Assembly (NCBI GenBank): GCA_023091735.1
Contig: JALKBU010000730.1
Location: forward strand, 1 to 26,539
Length of the DNA: 26,539 nucleotides
From: Trichomonas tenax
Lineage: Eukaryota > Parabasalia > Trichomonadida > Trichomonadidae
Reading direction: 5' to 3'
Part shown: one piece after another, positions 1 to 10,380 of the stretch
Position numbering within the stretch: position 1 is the stretch's first letter
How the letters are laid out: the number at the start of each line of letters is the position of its first letter
Translations under genes and position numbers: made by a program
Notes under the pieces: model-generated
The model's input: the letters and a program-made list of their open reading frames with translations, nothing else
Database searches by the model: none
What the model was told of the DNA's origin: nothing

Positions 1-2
1 GG

Positions 3-143
3 ATTGGCGGACTGAGCGCTGACTCTGGGATCGGCTCTGTGAAGTTTGGCGTTGGCGGCGGTGCCGGAAGAACGTATTCTGGATTTAGATTCGATCTGAA
101 TATCGGGGATGCTTTGATTTGTGCAATCGTTTTATTTTACTAA
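3..143 (+). CDS. C-terminal end of a glycine-rich protein (5' part outside window)
   Basis: A reading frame enters from the left edge and stays open for 46 codons to a TAA at 141-143. The first half is rich in glycine and serine and includes the run VGGGAG. The last ten or so residues are hydrophobic (DALICAIVLFY). The first 110 bases are far more GC-rich than the DNA after them, which fits the tail of a real trichomonad gene rather than chance. Too little is present to name a family. A glycine-rich surface or secreted protein is a guess from composition only. The gene start and most of the protein lie outside the window. Confidence 0.4.
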   Translation: MGGLSADSGIGSVKFGVGGGAGRTYSGFRFDLNIGDALICAIVLFY

Positions 144-341
144 ATTGAATACATCTCTAATGGCAAATAGCTATCATACTTCATTCCTATAAATACTCAT
201 TTCATAAGGATCTGATTAGAAGGATTTAGATGAATAAATTCACTAAATTAATGATAAAATTAGTTACACTGATGAATGGATTTGGATTAAAAGGGGATTT
301 TTTGTCTTGTAAAACAAAAATTTGACACACTTACGATGTAA
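144..341. other. AT-rich spacer
   Basis: No open frame with coding character on either strand. It holds one TTTGACA half-site at 321-327. The following beta-helix frame opens right after a TAA at 339-341, so any original 5' part of that gene is missing or unrecognisable here. Confidence 0.4.
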
Positions 342-1110
342 ACAATAGTTTATTCAGCAAATCCACAAAATGTCTTCATTGCGAGCAACCAGTTCCTCAA
401 TCTTTTATCATCGGCGACAGGAGCGGCCATAGCGTTAACTGGCTATCAAGCATCGGTGCAATGCATTTTTTTTAATTGCAGATCAACAATCGAATCAGGC
501 GCTATATACTTAAATAACTGCACTTCATTGATATCTAATGATATTTTTAGAGGCTGCTTCTGCATGCATAAAGATGCAAAATATGGAAACATAATGTGGG
601 CAGTAAACACGAATATAACGTTTTCATACAGCTCATCGCATCATTGCGAGCCTAATGTAGATGACTGCGGTGACAGCACAGTCGCATTTCAAAACGAAGC
701 TCCAATAATCGAATATTATAATTCATCTCTTAACACAGGAATTTCTGGCGGCAGTTTCATTGTTTTTATCAGCACAAAAGAAGGCACTGCGCTGAGGTTC
801 TCACAGGATCTTCATGGAGTGCAAGATTTTGCCGTTTTAGAGTTCAGAAAGAGTCCTGTAACTGTTGATTACTGCAAATATTATAAATGATTCAAAAATC
901 AACGGTTATTCTTTTACTTGTGAAGGTTCAGCAAGTTTTACATCATGCTTCATCATGGATTGCATCAAACCTATTCGTAATGTTGAAAGAAACACTTTTG
1001 TCAATACTTATGCAAATTCTAATTTCGAAAATTTGAATTTACCTCAAACAAGCAATACAACAAGTTTAATTTTCTTTACAGCACAATGTTTTTACGTTAC
1101 TTGTAAGATT
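342..1110 (+). pseudogene. Right-handed beta-helix (Pmp-like) surface protein remnant, frameshifted
   Basis: The frame from 342 to 890 has no usable ATG at its beginning: it opens after a stop and reads YSANPQNVFIASNQF, then a GAIYLNNC-type repeat. This is the short-rung pattern (hydrophobic, Asn, Gly, Cys) of the large trichomonad secreted beta-helix family. Homologous-looking sequence continues in another frame from about 865 (NDSKINGYSFTCEGSASF). The switch falls in the TATAAATGA run near 883-889, where one extra A would explain the shift. Complete family members are several hundred to over a thousand residues with an N-terminal signal peptide; both the signal and the C-terminal part are missing. 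I read this as a decayed 5'-truncated copy. Family level is fairly secure; any adhesin role is inferred from relatives. Confidence 0.6.
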
Positions 1111-1182
1111 TGCACTTATGTGCAAAATTATTCATTTTTGAGATATATGTTATTTGTTTTTGCTTCAATATATTTATGTTAA

Positions 1183-4100
1183 CACAAAACACCATTTTAT
1201 GATTACTTTTTAATTATAATAAGCTAATTTAAAATTTTATAATATTTTTATAAAACATCATTGAACACAACGTAAATCGACTTAATTACAGTTATATTAT
1301 ACATATTTGCTTTTATTGAGCTTATAGTAATTCGGTAGTTGCATATGAAACTAAATAAGTGCCTTTTTCTTAAAATATATTATAGATAGTATAACATGGA
1401 CTATGGAAATCTATTAGTATGAACAAAAACTATCCATTATTAAGATAAATTACGAAATAATTACAAGCATTTTGATGTTGTGTGCTTTTTGACAAATAAA
1501 CTTTATAATATGTCATGTAAAAATTTGTCATGTCAAATTGGTATAAACCAAAAAAATAATTTGGAGTGAGAGTTCGATATATCACTATGCTCATGTATGT
1601 GTATATAATGCCGAACTTTGCCGCGAAAATTTAATACCATGAGATATCAGTCTCGAAATGTAATGTGTTTTAATGAGTGGTTAGAGTAGTATGATGTATG
1701 GCATGTGATGCAAAACTAAGCTAGGAGAGGAGAGCTAAGTAAAGTCGAAAATTAAATTGATTTAATTCACAAAATTAGATATTGAAGAATATTTCTGTTG
1801 TGGATGTCATGCGCTCTATGAATCTGTATTGCCGTCATATGGTTGATGCCTCTGCAAGCTTATGCAGCGGAGTTAGCCATTAAGGAGGCCAACATTTTTT
1901 AAAAAATTGATTTTTTGTGATAAAACCTTCGAATTTTATCGAATATATATTTGGAAAAGTGAAACTACAGGGACATTCTAAAAGTTAAGGCAAAAAGTTC
2001 CAGAAAGTACAATAATACTAGTATATCGTCCTGTTTGATTTTAAATTATAATCACACTTTAATATATAACTTCCACTATATTCAATGGAATTATCTGCTA
2101 GCTGTCATAGTTTTCAGCTTGAGCTTGGCTTTGTTTGAGCAAGAAATTTTTAGTAAATGTAAAATATGACATGTAAATACTTTTTTTGTCGTGTAGTATC
2201 ACAAAAAATCCGTTAAAATTTATTTCTTCGATTTAATGATAAGAATGATATAGGAAATGTGTGTCTAGTATATAGAAAAAGCCACAAAGGACAACTCCCC
2301 ATTTTATGGTTGGCGGAGATCAAGATGAGATCGCTACCGACAACACCATGCTCTGACCTTCCAGCTGTAGTCCTTTGTTAAAGGAGATGCTAAGATGTGA
2401 GGATGAGCATAAGAAATGTCTAAAATTCGTCGAAATGTTCTGATATGAAATTACAAAAAACAAAGTAAATGCGAAATAATTATAATAATTGGATAGAAAA
2501 CGAATAGGTAGGTTCATGTTACGTTTAAGTTAAGAAGTAAAAGTCGCTACATCAAGAGATAAAGTCGATTTAAGTTGAAAAATTCAAAATCACTTTTTCT
2601 CAAAAATTCCTCGATTAATGGATGTTGTTTTCTTTGCCATTGTTATCCATATCCAATTATGAGTAATTTCGCAAGCTTAGTCGGATAATTTAGTTATATA
2701 TATAGAATATAGATAAAAACTGAGCAACAACCTGTCACAATAAAAAATAAACAAGCGGATAGCCATATATAGAACTATCTGTAGACAATACTTTCAGCAA
2801 ATAGATTCATTATCAATATATTACGTTCATATTGTTAACGTAATGATAATCACTTTATTTTGATATGTCAAATCGTGAGACTTCTTCAGAAGCATTCAAC
2901 GATAGAACTGAAATAATCCGAACGATTAAATAAAACAAGAATATTGCAATATTTTTCCAATTCAAAGCAAAGGACCACGTTAGTTTATGCATAGCAATAA
3001 GAAGTTCCTTTAAAGCACTTTTATAATATATACACCGAAAAATTGTATAATTAGATTTTATCTTGATTAATTACGTTATAACAATAGATGAAACTTCGCA
3101 TGGAATCGATTAAGACCATAGTAAATCTATATAGATCCACAAATTATCTCTTCGATCAATTTCTGGACAAAATATTAAATCCAATTTTCATCGAATTCAT
3201 GTATATTCAGCATAAGCCAATCCAATAGAAGTCAAATCTATGAATAAAAAGTGAATATAGCAAACATTCGATTTCAAATCAAATGTTTTCTCATTATTTT
3301 TGATATTTTCTTACCGGTAATTTTATTTATAGGACTTTGGCAGTCTGTTTATACTTCGATAATAGTTTGTTGGACAAATCAAATGAAAAAAATTATGAAA
3401 ATGAGAAAAATTCATTGAATTCTCTACTAACCAGTCACTTATCACCGTTTAAAATACTAAAAAGTATCAATAAAATATATTTGATTGTTTTTGTGAGTTT
3501 TTATATGCGAATAGGCCCTATTTTGACGTCATGTAATGGATTCAACATTTTATAGCTCCATTGGAATAATTAGAAACATTGAAAATCGATATTTTTTTAA
3601 ATCAAAAATATTATTAAAAATATTTGTTTTTTAAAAGCCATTTCATTTAATAGATCTTTTAATCCTCTACAGAAATTCATAAACAAAATATAAAAAATAG
3701 ATTCGGGAGTAGTGAAAAATAGGTGGAGAAATCAACAAATATCAGGAACAGATATATCCTTTTATGAAGTTATTTAACCTAAAACAAACTTCGATGATTT
3801 ATTTCAACGATTTAAAAAATTGAGATATGACAAAAATATTCAAAAGTATTCTGCTCTGTATCATCCATAGATAACAGAAAACGAAGAAATAAAGACAAAA
3901 TCTTTGGAATTGAATTTTTGATTATAAAATAAACCATTCAAAATATAATTTTTTTTATGATTACCTCCTTTTTTTAATAGTCAATGAATGCCTTTATAAT
4001 TAACACACATTTTTGATTCTTTATGTGATAGTGGAGTATTATCGATCTTGGTACAAATATATATCCTTTTTCCATTAATTAAAGAAAAATTTGGCTCATT

Positions 4101-5568
4101 CATCAATATAATGTTGTAGAATTGTCAAAGGTAGCTATATGGTCAATTAAACAACAATTAAAGCAATAATTTTGATCAAAGAAAAAATTACAAAAAAAAA
4201 AACATCGGAGAAGCAAGACTATCGTGTTTTTCGACGAATATAATACAATATCATAATATCAATCAACAAAAATCATATATGATATATTTTTATAATAAAA
4301 TCATCAAAGAATGTTATTTTAGGAAATAAAGAATGAGTTCGAAGAATGATGTAAATATAAATATGTGAACATTTTTAACTTTCAACTCAATAACTGTTTT
4401 GATTTTTCATATTTTTGATGGAAATAATTCAAAAACTAATGAATCATTTCTAGAAGACATTTTTAGACTTATGTTATCAACAATCTAAATGCGACTCCCA
4501 ATTTGTTTTTTTTAAAAAATTGGAAGCGATATTGACAAATATCAGAAAGGCAAAAATCATTTTCAGATCAATTATTGTCATATTACGGATTTATTGATGA
4601 AATATATCAACAAAATAAAAAAAAATCTTACAAAAATTTAAACTAAATGACAAAATATTCTATATATGGAATATGTTTCGATATTTCTCGGAGGCTAATT
4701 CAATTTGTAACGGCTTATTAATTAATTTTTCTTGATTAATTGAATAATAGATTTGCAACATTATCGATCATTTTGAACCCCTTTGACCCCAATTTCTAAG
4801 AATAATCGAAATTTAATTTTTACAAATTGGTTTTGCGTGTGCTTTGAATTCATTGAAATATGACTATAGACTACATTTTTAATATAGGTCCTCTACTGGG
4901 ATGTTCCTCACAATATTGAGGGATCCCCTTGAAAAAATTGAGATGAGTACCAAGTGTTTACTACAAATATTTTCGATAAAATATTGACTTTATCAAATGA
5001 ATTTTTATATTTTCGGAAAGTTTTCTGCACATTTAGATATATTTATAATGAAACATTAAATAAAAAAGACTATAAAATAAAATGCATTTTATCGCGATTG
5101 TTCATTTGTTTTATAAAATTTTTCAAACTTTTGATATTTGATTTAGTATTAAAATCAAAAATCAAACAAAAAACCTATAAAAATGAAATATTTAAAAATT
5201 TGGTTGTTTTTGGGTTATATCATTGGTGGTGATGATAGAAATTAAAGAATTGGACGGTGGCAGAATTTTGAATGATACATAAACAATGTGACAACTTTCA
5301 CGTTCTGTCAAATTATAAAAATTGAGAATTTTACACACTCAACATTCAATAATTTACGAAGAAAATTATTATAATAATATGTATTCACTTATCAAGAATT
5401 TTAAGATAGCAATAGGGATGCAAATCTGGAAGACATTTTGGAATTTTCCTGATTTCTATTTTTCAATCTTCCAGATAAAATAGACTTCTTTTTTATCGTT
5501 TTTATCAAATAAATTATTTTTGGACAAAAAACAAAACAAAATCGAAAATGACTCTCAACGAACAATTT
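1183..5568. other. Long AT-rich stretch without a supportable gene
   Basis: Both strands are saturated with stops and the few open frames of 60-90 codons are made of Lys, Ile, Phe, Asn and Leu, as expected from AT-rich DNA. Slightly more GC-rich islands sit near 1790-1890 and 2300-2430. The second can be read as a short plus-strand frame containing EMLRCEDEHKKC, but it is flanked by stops and has no family signature. TGTCATG/CATGTCA words occur at 1511-1517, 1529-1535 and (as TGACATG) 2167-2173. I see no RNA gene or mobile element. Confidence 0.5.
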
Positions 5569-6009
5569 CTAATGTGTATTGAGTAACTGAGAGATGTCGA
5601 ACGGATTAAAGATATAGCCCTGTATACAGCTTGTTTTCTCTGGAGGCTGAAAATCATCAACTTTAGAATTCTTAAGAATTACGGGAATATAAGAACATAT
5701 TTCCTCCCAGTGCTCTGCATACCAGCAAAGTAGTGCTGTTCTATTTCTCTTGGCCAATCTGTCAATAGGAATGTGAAGTTTAGAAATGAGTGCGTTTGCA
5801 ATGAAGAGAAGATATGAACTTGTTAGCTTTGTCTTACACATCCTTTCTAAGCATGCTGAAACGTAATCCATTTTAACTCCAATCTGCTCCATCCTCATCA
5901 CGATCCTATTGTGATCTCTGAAGCTCTGCGGTGTGTTCCTCTTGTGCTTGTTCATTCTCCTTGTCTCAAGGATGTCTTTCAGGACTTGGGGATCAACCTG
6001 ATCAAGCAT
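5569..6009 (-). CDS. Small helical protein of unknown function, probably intact
   Basis: A 146-residue protein with ATG at 6009 and TAG stop. Codon use is clearly more GC-rich than the flanks. A perfect initiator TCATTT (6031-6026) precedes the ATG, giving a predicted 20-nt 5' leader, typical for trichomonads. The protein is mainly alpha-helical. The N-terminal third is basic (RRMNKHKR near 17-24). A Lys/Arg-rich segment plus an aromatic helix (LAKRNRTALLCWYAEHWEEI, about 85-104) is the most distinctive part and could bind nucleic acid. There are five cysteines but no clear zinc pattern, no signal peptide and no membrane segment. It stands alone in about 7 kb of gene-poor DNA. I do not recognise a named domain; a trichomonad-specific nuclear protein is one possibility, unproven. 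Confidence 0.65.
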   Translation of the reverse strand: MLDQVDPQVLKDILETRRMNKHKRNTPQSFRDHNRIVMRMEQIGVKMDYVSACLERMCKTKLTSSYLLFIANALISKLHIPIDRLAKRNRTALLCWYAEHWEEICSYIPVILKNSKVDDFQPPEKTSCIQGYIFNPFDISQLLNTH

Positions 6010-6025
6010 TTAGCAGAATATATAA

Positions 6026-6031
6026 AAATGA
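6026..6031 (-). promoter_or_regulatory. Initiator (Inr) TCATTT
   Basis: Minus-strand TCATTT matches the trichomonad initiator TCA(+1)Y(A/T)(A/T). The predicted +1 A is at 6029, 20 nt before the ATG at 6009. It supports this start codon and the reality of the gene. Confidence 0.55.
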
Positions 6032-6737
6032 ATTGATATTTTGAAAAAAATTGTTAATCATATTCAAATTGTTATACTGACATTGCTTGATTACTCACGG
6101 GCATGGCCCTGGTGTAATAGAAAAATGGATTATTTCAAAATCTATCACAGCTCCAATTTAAATGCCTTTAAACAAAAATTAAATCATTCTCAAATGATGA
6201 GAAAAGTATTTTGGAGGTATACAAAGACGTATTTTAATGTTTTTCTTTTGAAAAAAATATTTATGAAATTCTCCCTAATATATCAAAAGAAGTATAAATA
6301 CAAAATTGTTCATTCTTATTCAAAAATTTAAATATATTCAAAAATATTCGGGTAATTGGGGAACTGAAATTAAAATAAAAAGTAATAGACGGTTAGTCTT
6401 TCAAATTTTGGCCTTTTAATTTTTGTTTCATTAAATATGTGTAAATCGTCGTTTAGAAGATATATAGATGTGTGTCCGTTTTTGTAAACTTGTTAGTATT
6501 GAAATCAATTATTTTTGCCATCTCAGTTTTACTGACAGACTATTGATATTTCACAACGCGCCACAATATTTTTCATTGAAATCGGAAAATAAGTTTTATA
6601 TTTTTATACAGTGTAGATATTATCTAGTTAAAGAATATAGAGATTTCGGAAATGACACTTTTATTAGAAAAAAATTGATATTTTTTGTAAATTAGTTTAG
6701 TCAAATTTTTTTTCCTTTTGTTTTTGTATTTCTCATC

Positions 6738-7100
6738 TCAGATAATTGAGCTTTCTCGCTTCAATTTTGATTTTTTGTTATCTTTTGTTTCAGCTTTAAT
6801 TGGTCCTTTTTGTATATCACCAATGACTTCACTAAATCTGTTGAGGCCAATTTTTACGTCAAAGACGCAAAATCTCTGATTTTTGATAAAATCACAGAAT
6901 TTGTGCTTCGATGGGCGTGAGAACCTGACAGCGATTTCGATTCGACCTTTGTTATGCACTAGATAAATGCTATCTAATTTTAAAGTCTCGTTCCTATTTA
7001 CCGCGAATCAACCAATTTTGTTTCATAATTCAGTTCCAACATCCCAGAAACATCTCATAATAGCATTGCTCATCACAAACAGATCACATACTAAAGCCTT
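6738..7100 (-). pseudogene. Possible coding remnant with two internal TGA codons
   Basis: One minus-strand frame runs from 7100 to a stop at 6738, interrupted only by two TGA codons close together (about 7014-7035). The segments on both sides look protein-like: upstream SNAIMRCFWDVGTEL, downstream NRNETLKLDSIYLVHNKG and GRIEIAVRFSRPSKHKF, then a Lys-rich tail. No ATG with an initiator precedes it and I recognise no domain. It may be the tail of a decayed gene or chance; the modest length and AT-rich surroundings keep confidence low. Confidence 0.22.
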
Positions 7101-8040
7101 ACCTTAAAAATACCAAAAACAAAATTCAAAATTTAATCTTTTTGAAATTTACAGTGCAATCATTTTTGATCGTAAATTTTCGTTATTGGTCCATGGTATT
7201 ATGCACTGTGATGATACATTATTCATAAAATTCCTAATTTCGATTATCAATTTCAGATCTCGATGATACGAATCCGTGTTGAACAATTATTGGTTTTCAG
7301 GTGTTCTTCATAACGATACTGTATTCTGATTCAATGATTAATGTTCAGTATAGATGATTTTTGAAAAGTATAGTTTTCGATTTCATTTGATTTTACTTAA
7401 CTGGTCGATATAAATATTGTAAAACTACTATATAGAGCCTACCATGACTGTCTATATAGTTGAGCACTTGATTTAAACGATTTTTCCACCACGATTCAAA
7501 TTTATTAACATATTTGGAACTTGTAATCATTTAAGTCATTCACTACAGTTCACACTATAAATATTTATATTGAAAAAATATGATATAATTATTAATTTTA
7601 ATCTCATTTTAGAAAGCGAAACAAGGTATATTTATCATCTAACTGATGTTTGTTAATGTATTTTTCTAGTAAAATAAGGAAATTCGTAAAATGATAAAAT
7701 GAATCAAATTTATACAATCGTATGTTTCATAGTATTTCGGATTTAATTAGAAATTTATCCAGCAGTCATTAAGAATTTCTTATTTTGGCTAACAATAGTG
7801 TTTTTAAATTCTATGAGATATAAAACCTTATTAAACCATTTTTTTCTAGTAATATCAATAACATAACTACAAAATAAGATATTTATCGCTTTTATTTCCT
7901 ATCTTACACTTAATATTAAATGCCAGCATATTATTCAAATGATATAAAACCATTTACATATGATAAACACATTGATTGTATCTTTGAAATAAAAATGGGA
8001 ATAGATAGGACTCATGATACAATAAATTGTAAATAATGTT
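7101..8040. other. Spacer, nothing supportable
   Basis: AT-rich DNA on the 3' side of the minus-strand 410-residue gene. No open frame with coding bias and no RNA gene or repeat stands out. Confidence 0.45.
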
Positions 8041-9273
8041 TTATACAAACTCAAATGTTGCGGCATATCTGATTGCTCCAGCCTCTAAGACCTCCGGATC
8101 AACATTTTCTATAACAAAATTCTCATACTTATCGATTTCATTCTCGATTGCCTTAATTTGCATTGTTTCAGCAGAAATAATGGAAATCTTGATCATGTTC
8201 GAAGCAAGTGTTGCTTTCTCGTTGATAGCGAGAATCTTCTGCTCGAACCTCTTCCAGCGGAACTTCTCTGCCTTAATGAGCTTGTTTGCTTCTTCGAATA
8301 TCTGATTGACTTCAGTCACGAAATCTTGAAGTCCGTTCTTGTCACCGTTAGCGAGCATCTGTGTGATAACTGGCAATTCAGGAAGCTTGAAGTGCTCCTG
8401 AAGCTTCGATTGGAGCTCAACAGCCTCTGGATCTGGTTCTCCAACTTCTTCTTCCTCTTGTATTGGAGCTTCTTCCTTTGGCTCTTCAGTTTTGTTTTCT
8501 TCTTCTTCATTGTCCTCCTTTGGCTGTTCTTCTGGCTTCGGCTCTGCAGCTGGAGGCTCCTCTGGCTTTGGTTCCTCTGCTGGAGGCTCTTCCTGTGGTT
8601 TATCTTCTTCCTCTGTTGGCTTTGGCTGGTCTTCACCGTTTTCTTCTGTGTTGGAGTTTTCTCTATTTTCTTCCTCTTCAGGGTTCTTCTCCTCTGGAAC
8701 TGGGTAGTGGTGGAGCGCATAGCAGGCGTCTGTTGTTGGTTTTAGATAAGCTACGATCGATTGAATTTCCTTATCAGCGTTCTCTGCTGTGGCGACTGTG
8801 GCTTTGTGCTCCTCGAGGATCTGGTGCATCTTGTCTAACGATTCCTGGCGTTGTTTCAGGAAAGCATCGACTTTCTCGTTGAAAGAATTTGCTTCACTGT
8901 CAGCAATTGCGAGTTTTGCTGCTCTTTCGTGCATTTCACGGAGCTCTTCGAGCCATTCGTCTGTGCATGTGACAGAAACGTTGTATTTCAGTTTCATTAA
9001 TTTTTCAAACTGAGAATAATCGCCAATTGGCCTTCCTTCGCGGGAATAAATGACCACTTGGCCTTCTTTTATTGCGTCTGATGTAATTTCGAGCGGAACG
9101 AGGACTTTTTCGTAATATTCAGCCCATTGTTCCGGTAATTTTCCGTGTCTTTCGATGTGGAAGCACATGCACTGCTCCAAGTGCATAGCGAGGAAGTCGG
9201 CGCGTGCGTAATCAAGATTTGTGAGGATTCCAGCAATAATAAGGTGATTAGCACCGATTTTCCCTTCCTCCAT
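8041..9273 (-). CDS. Acidic Pro/Glu-rich coiled-coil protein, 410 aa, function unknown
   Basis: An intact minus-strand gene from ATG 9273 to TAA, with TAAAA overlapping the stop, as often seen at trichomonad poly(A) sites. Residues 1-105 form a mixed globular-looking domain (RHGKLPEQWAEYYEKVLVP; a conserved-looking GRPIGDYSQFEKLMKLKY segment). Residues 106-180 are a charged helix or coiled coil. Residues 191-283 are a low-complexity Glu/Pro/Lys linker with imperfect EEP and EPKPEE repeats. Residues 284-390 are again helical. There is no signal peptide or membrane segment, so it is probably cytoplasmic or cytoskeletal. The long open frames on the opposite strand are shadows of the Glu-rich codons. 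Upstream lie two palindromes of the form TTTGACA-N7-TGTCAAA. I do not recognise the family; a structural or scaffold role is inference only. Confidence 0.8.
   Translation of the reverse strand: MEEGKIGANHLIIAGILTNLDYARADFLAMHLEQCMCFHIERHGKLPEQWAEYYEKVLVPLEITSDAIKEGQVVIYSREGRPIGDYSQFEKLMKLKYNVSVTCTDEWLEELREMHERAAKLAIADSEANSFNEKVDAFLKQRQESLDKMHQILEEHKATVATAENADKEIQSIVAYLKPTTDACYALHHYPVPEEKNPEEEENRENSNTEENGEDQPKPTEEEDKPQEEPPAEEPKPEEPPAAEPKPEEQPKEDNEEEENKTEEPKEEAPIQEEEEVGEPDPEAVELQSKLQEHFKLPELPVITQMLANGDKNGLQDFVTEVNQIFEEANKLIKAEKFRWKRFEQKILAINEKATLASNMIKISIISAETMQIKAIENEIDKYENFVIENVDPEVLEAGAIRYAATFEFV
8425..8703 (-). repeat. Low-complexity Glu/Pro coding repeat
   Basis: Inside the 410-residue protein, about 93 residues consist almost only of E, P, K, N, Q, D and A. 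Units such as PPAEEPKPEE and PPAAEPKPEE recur back to back. At DNA level this is a run of CTC/TTC/TGG-type triplets on the plus strand, a likely site of slippage and length variation between strains. Confidence 0.75.
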
Positions 9274-9298
9274 TATTTTAAATACGTTTTAAAAAATA

Positions 9299-9355
9299 TT
9301 TGACACCTTACATGTCAAAATGTTATTTACATCATTTGACATATTGTATGTCAAA
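9299..9355. promoter_or_regulatory. Two TTTGACA-N7-TGTCAAA palindromes upstream of the 410-aa gene
   Basis: Inverted repeats TTTGACA/TGTCAAA lie at 9299-9305 with 9313-9319 and again at 9335-9341 with 9349-9355. Both have exactly 7 bp between arms and their centres are 36 bp apart. A further half-site TGTCAAA follows at 9369-9375. They sit 26-100 bp upstream of the ATG at 9273. Duplicated dyads of fixed spacing suggest a dimeric DNA-binding protein; the factor is unknown. Confidence 0.45.
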
Positions 9356-9375
9356 AAAATATTTTATGTGTCAAA

Positions 9376-9929
9376 AATATCTTTTAATCAATTGCAAATG
9401 CTTAATATGCTTTAATAGAACTATGATCCATATTGAATTGTGTATGCAGGACCCTTGTAGCAATAAAATGTATATCCTATTAAGGTACATCAAATTATTT
9501 CCATTGTATTTTATGAACACAAATTCATACCATACACTCAGTGCCCAATGGAGGATGTATACTTGCTGTGACGAAATAAACGTATTCATCGTTATGGAGA
9601 AATGGTATAAATCTTTTTTGCTTAGTTTACTTTTCTTTTTGCTATAAATTTTTCTTGAAAAATCAAAATATCATTTTTTGCGGATTCAAAAAGATATTCA
9701 GCAAAACTAAATAATGGAGGGATCTTTGTAATTAATAAAACATTATTTGCACACCGAATTTTATGACATGAAGAAAATAATTTAAAAGCATAAAATGTTT
9801 TGTTCTTTTTCTGCATTATTCAGTTATTTATTCTTTAACCATGTAGCTGAAGCTCATGTCGTGTGGGAATATGTGTGTATGCATGATTATCATTTAGAAA
9901 ACTCTCATTTTGAAAAAAATTATCTTTTA
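9376..9929. other. AT-rich spacer
   Basis: No supportable gene. A short minus-strand stretch around 9528-9605 reads plausibly (PFLHNDEYVYFVTASIHPP) but is bounded by stops with no recognisable family. Confidence 0.35.
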
Positions 9930-10117
9930 ATTTCCCAAGTTTCGATTGATTTGTGGATAGACTCCACCAGCAAACAATCAATAATGTTTGAATAGCTTCA
10001 TCTTCATCAGAAAGTATAACATTTGTAGCCATCACGGACTTCAGGGAATGACAGGCCGTATTCAATACCATTATCTACGGAATTCTTGCATATGCATTCA
10101 CCTATGTCAGTATAACA
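9930..10117 (-). pseudogene. Possible frameshifted coding remnant
   Basis: From 10117 to 10007 a minus-strand frame reads ECICKNSVDNGIEYG, then LSFPEVRDGYKCYTF, ending at TGA. A second frame continues with SDEDEAIQTLLIVCWWSL. Composition is unlike the Lys/Ile/Phe noise of neighbouring frames, which suggests a decayed gene with a shift near 10010-10025. No start codon, initiator or recognised domain is visible. Chance cannot be excluded. Confidence 0.2.
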
Positions 10118-10380
10118 AATTGATTGAAATTTTGAATGATATTGGATGAAATCTCGAAATTAAGAAAAATGATTTAAATCTCAATAATTGGAAAATATTT
10201 GATATAGCTTAGCATATCATATTATATCATTTGTTTTGAAAAACAATAAGAAATTAAAAAGATACAAAACGAATCTCCAAAACGATGTGTAGGAAGTTTC
10301 TGTAATTACGGTCTGTTTATCACAGGAATGAGCACTGTTGGTACGCTTCTTCTCTGCTCCTAAATTTCTGTAACTTTTGA

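Noticed and set aside
4954..5232. 92-codon plus-strand frame
   Set aside because: Lys/Ile/Phe-rich composition typical of AT-rich noise, no ATG-initiator pair.
1183..5568. Transposon or virus-derived genes in the long gaps
   Set aside because: No integrase, transposase, polymerase or capsid-like frame and no long terminal repeats were visible.
8158..8745. Plus-strand open frames of 134-195 codons opposite the acidic protein
   Set aside because: They are antisense shadows of the Glu/Pro-rich codons; the minus frame is longer, has an ATG and sensible composition.
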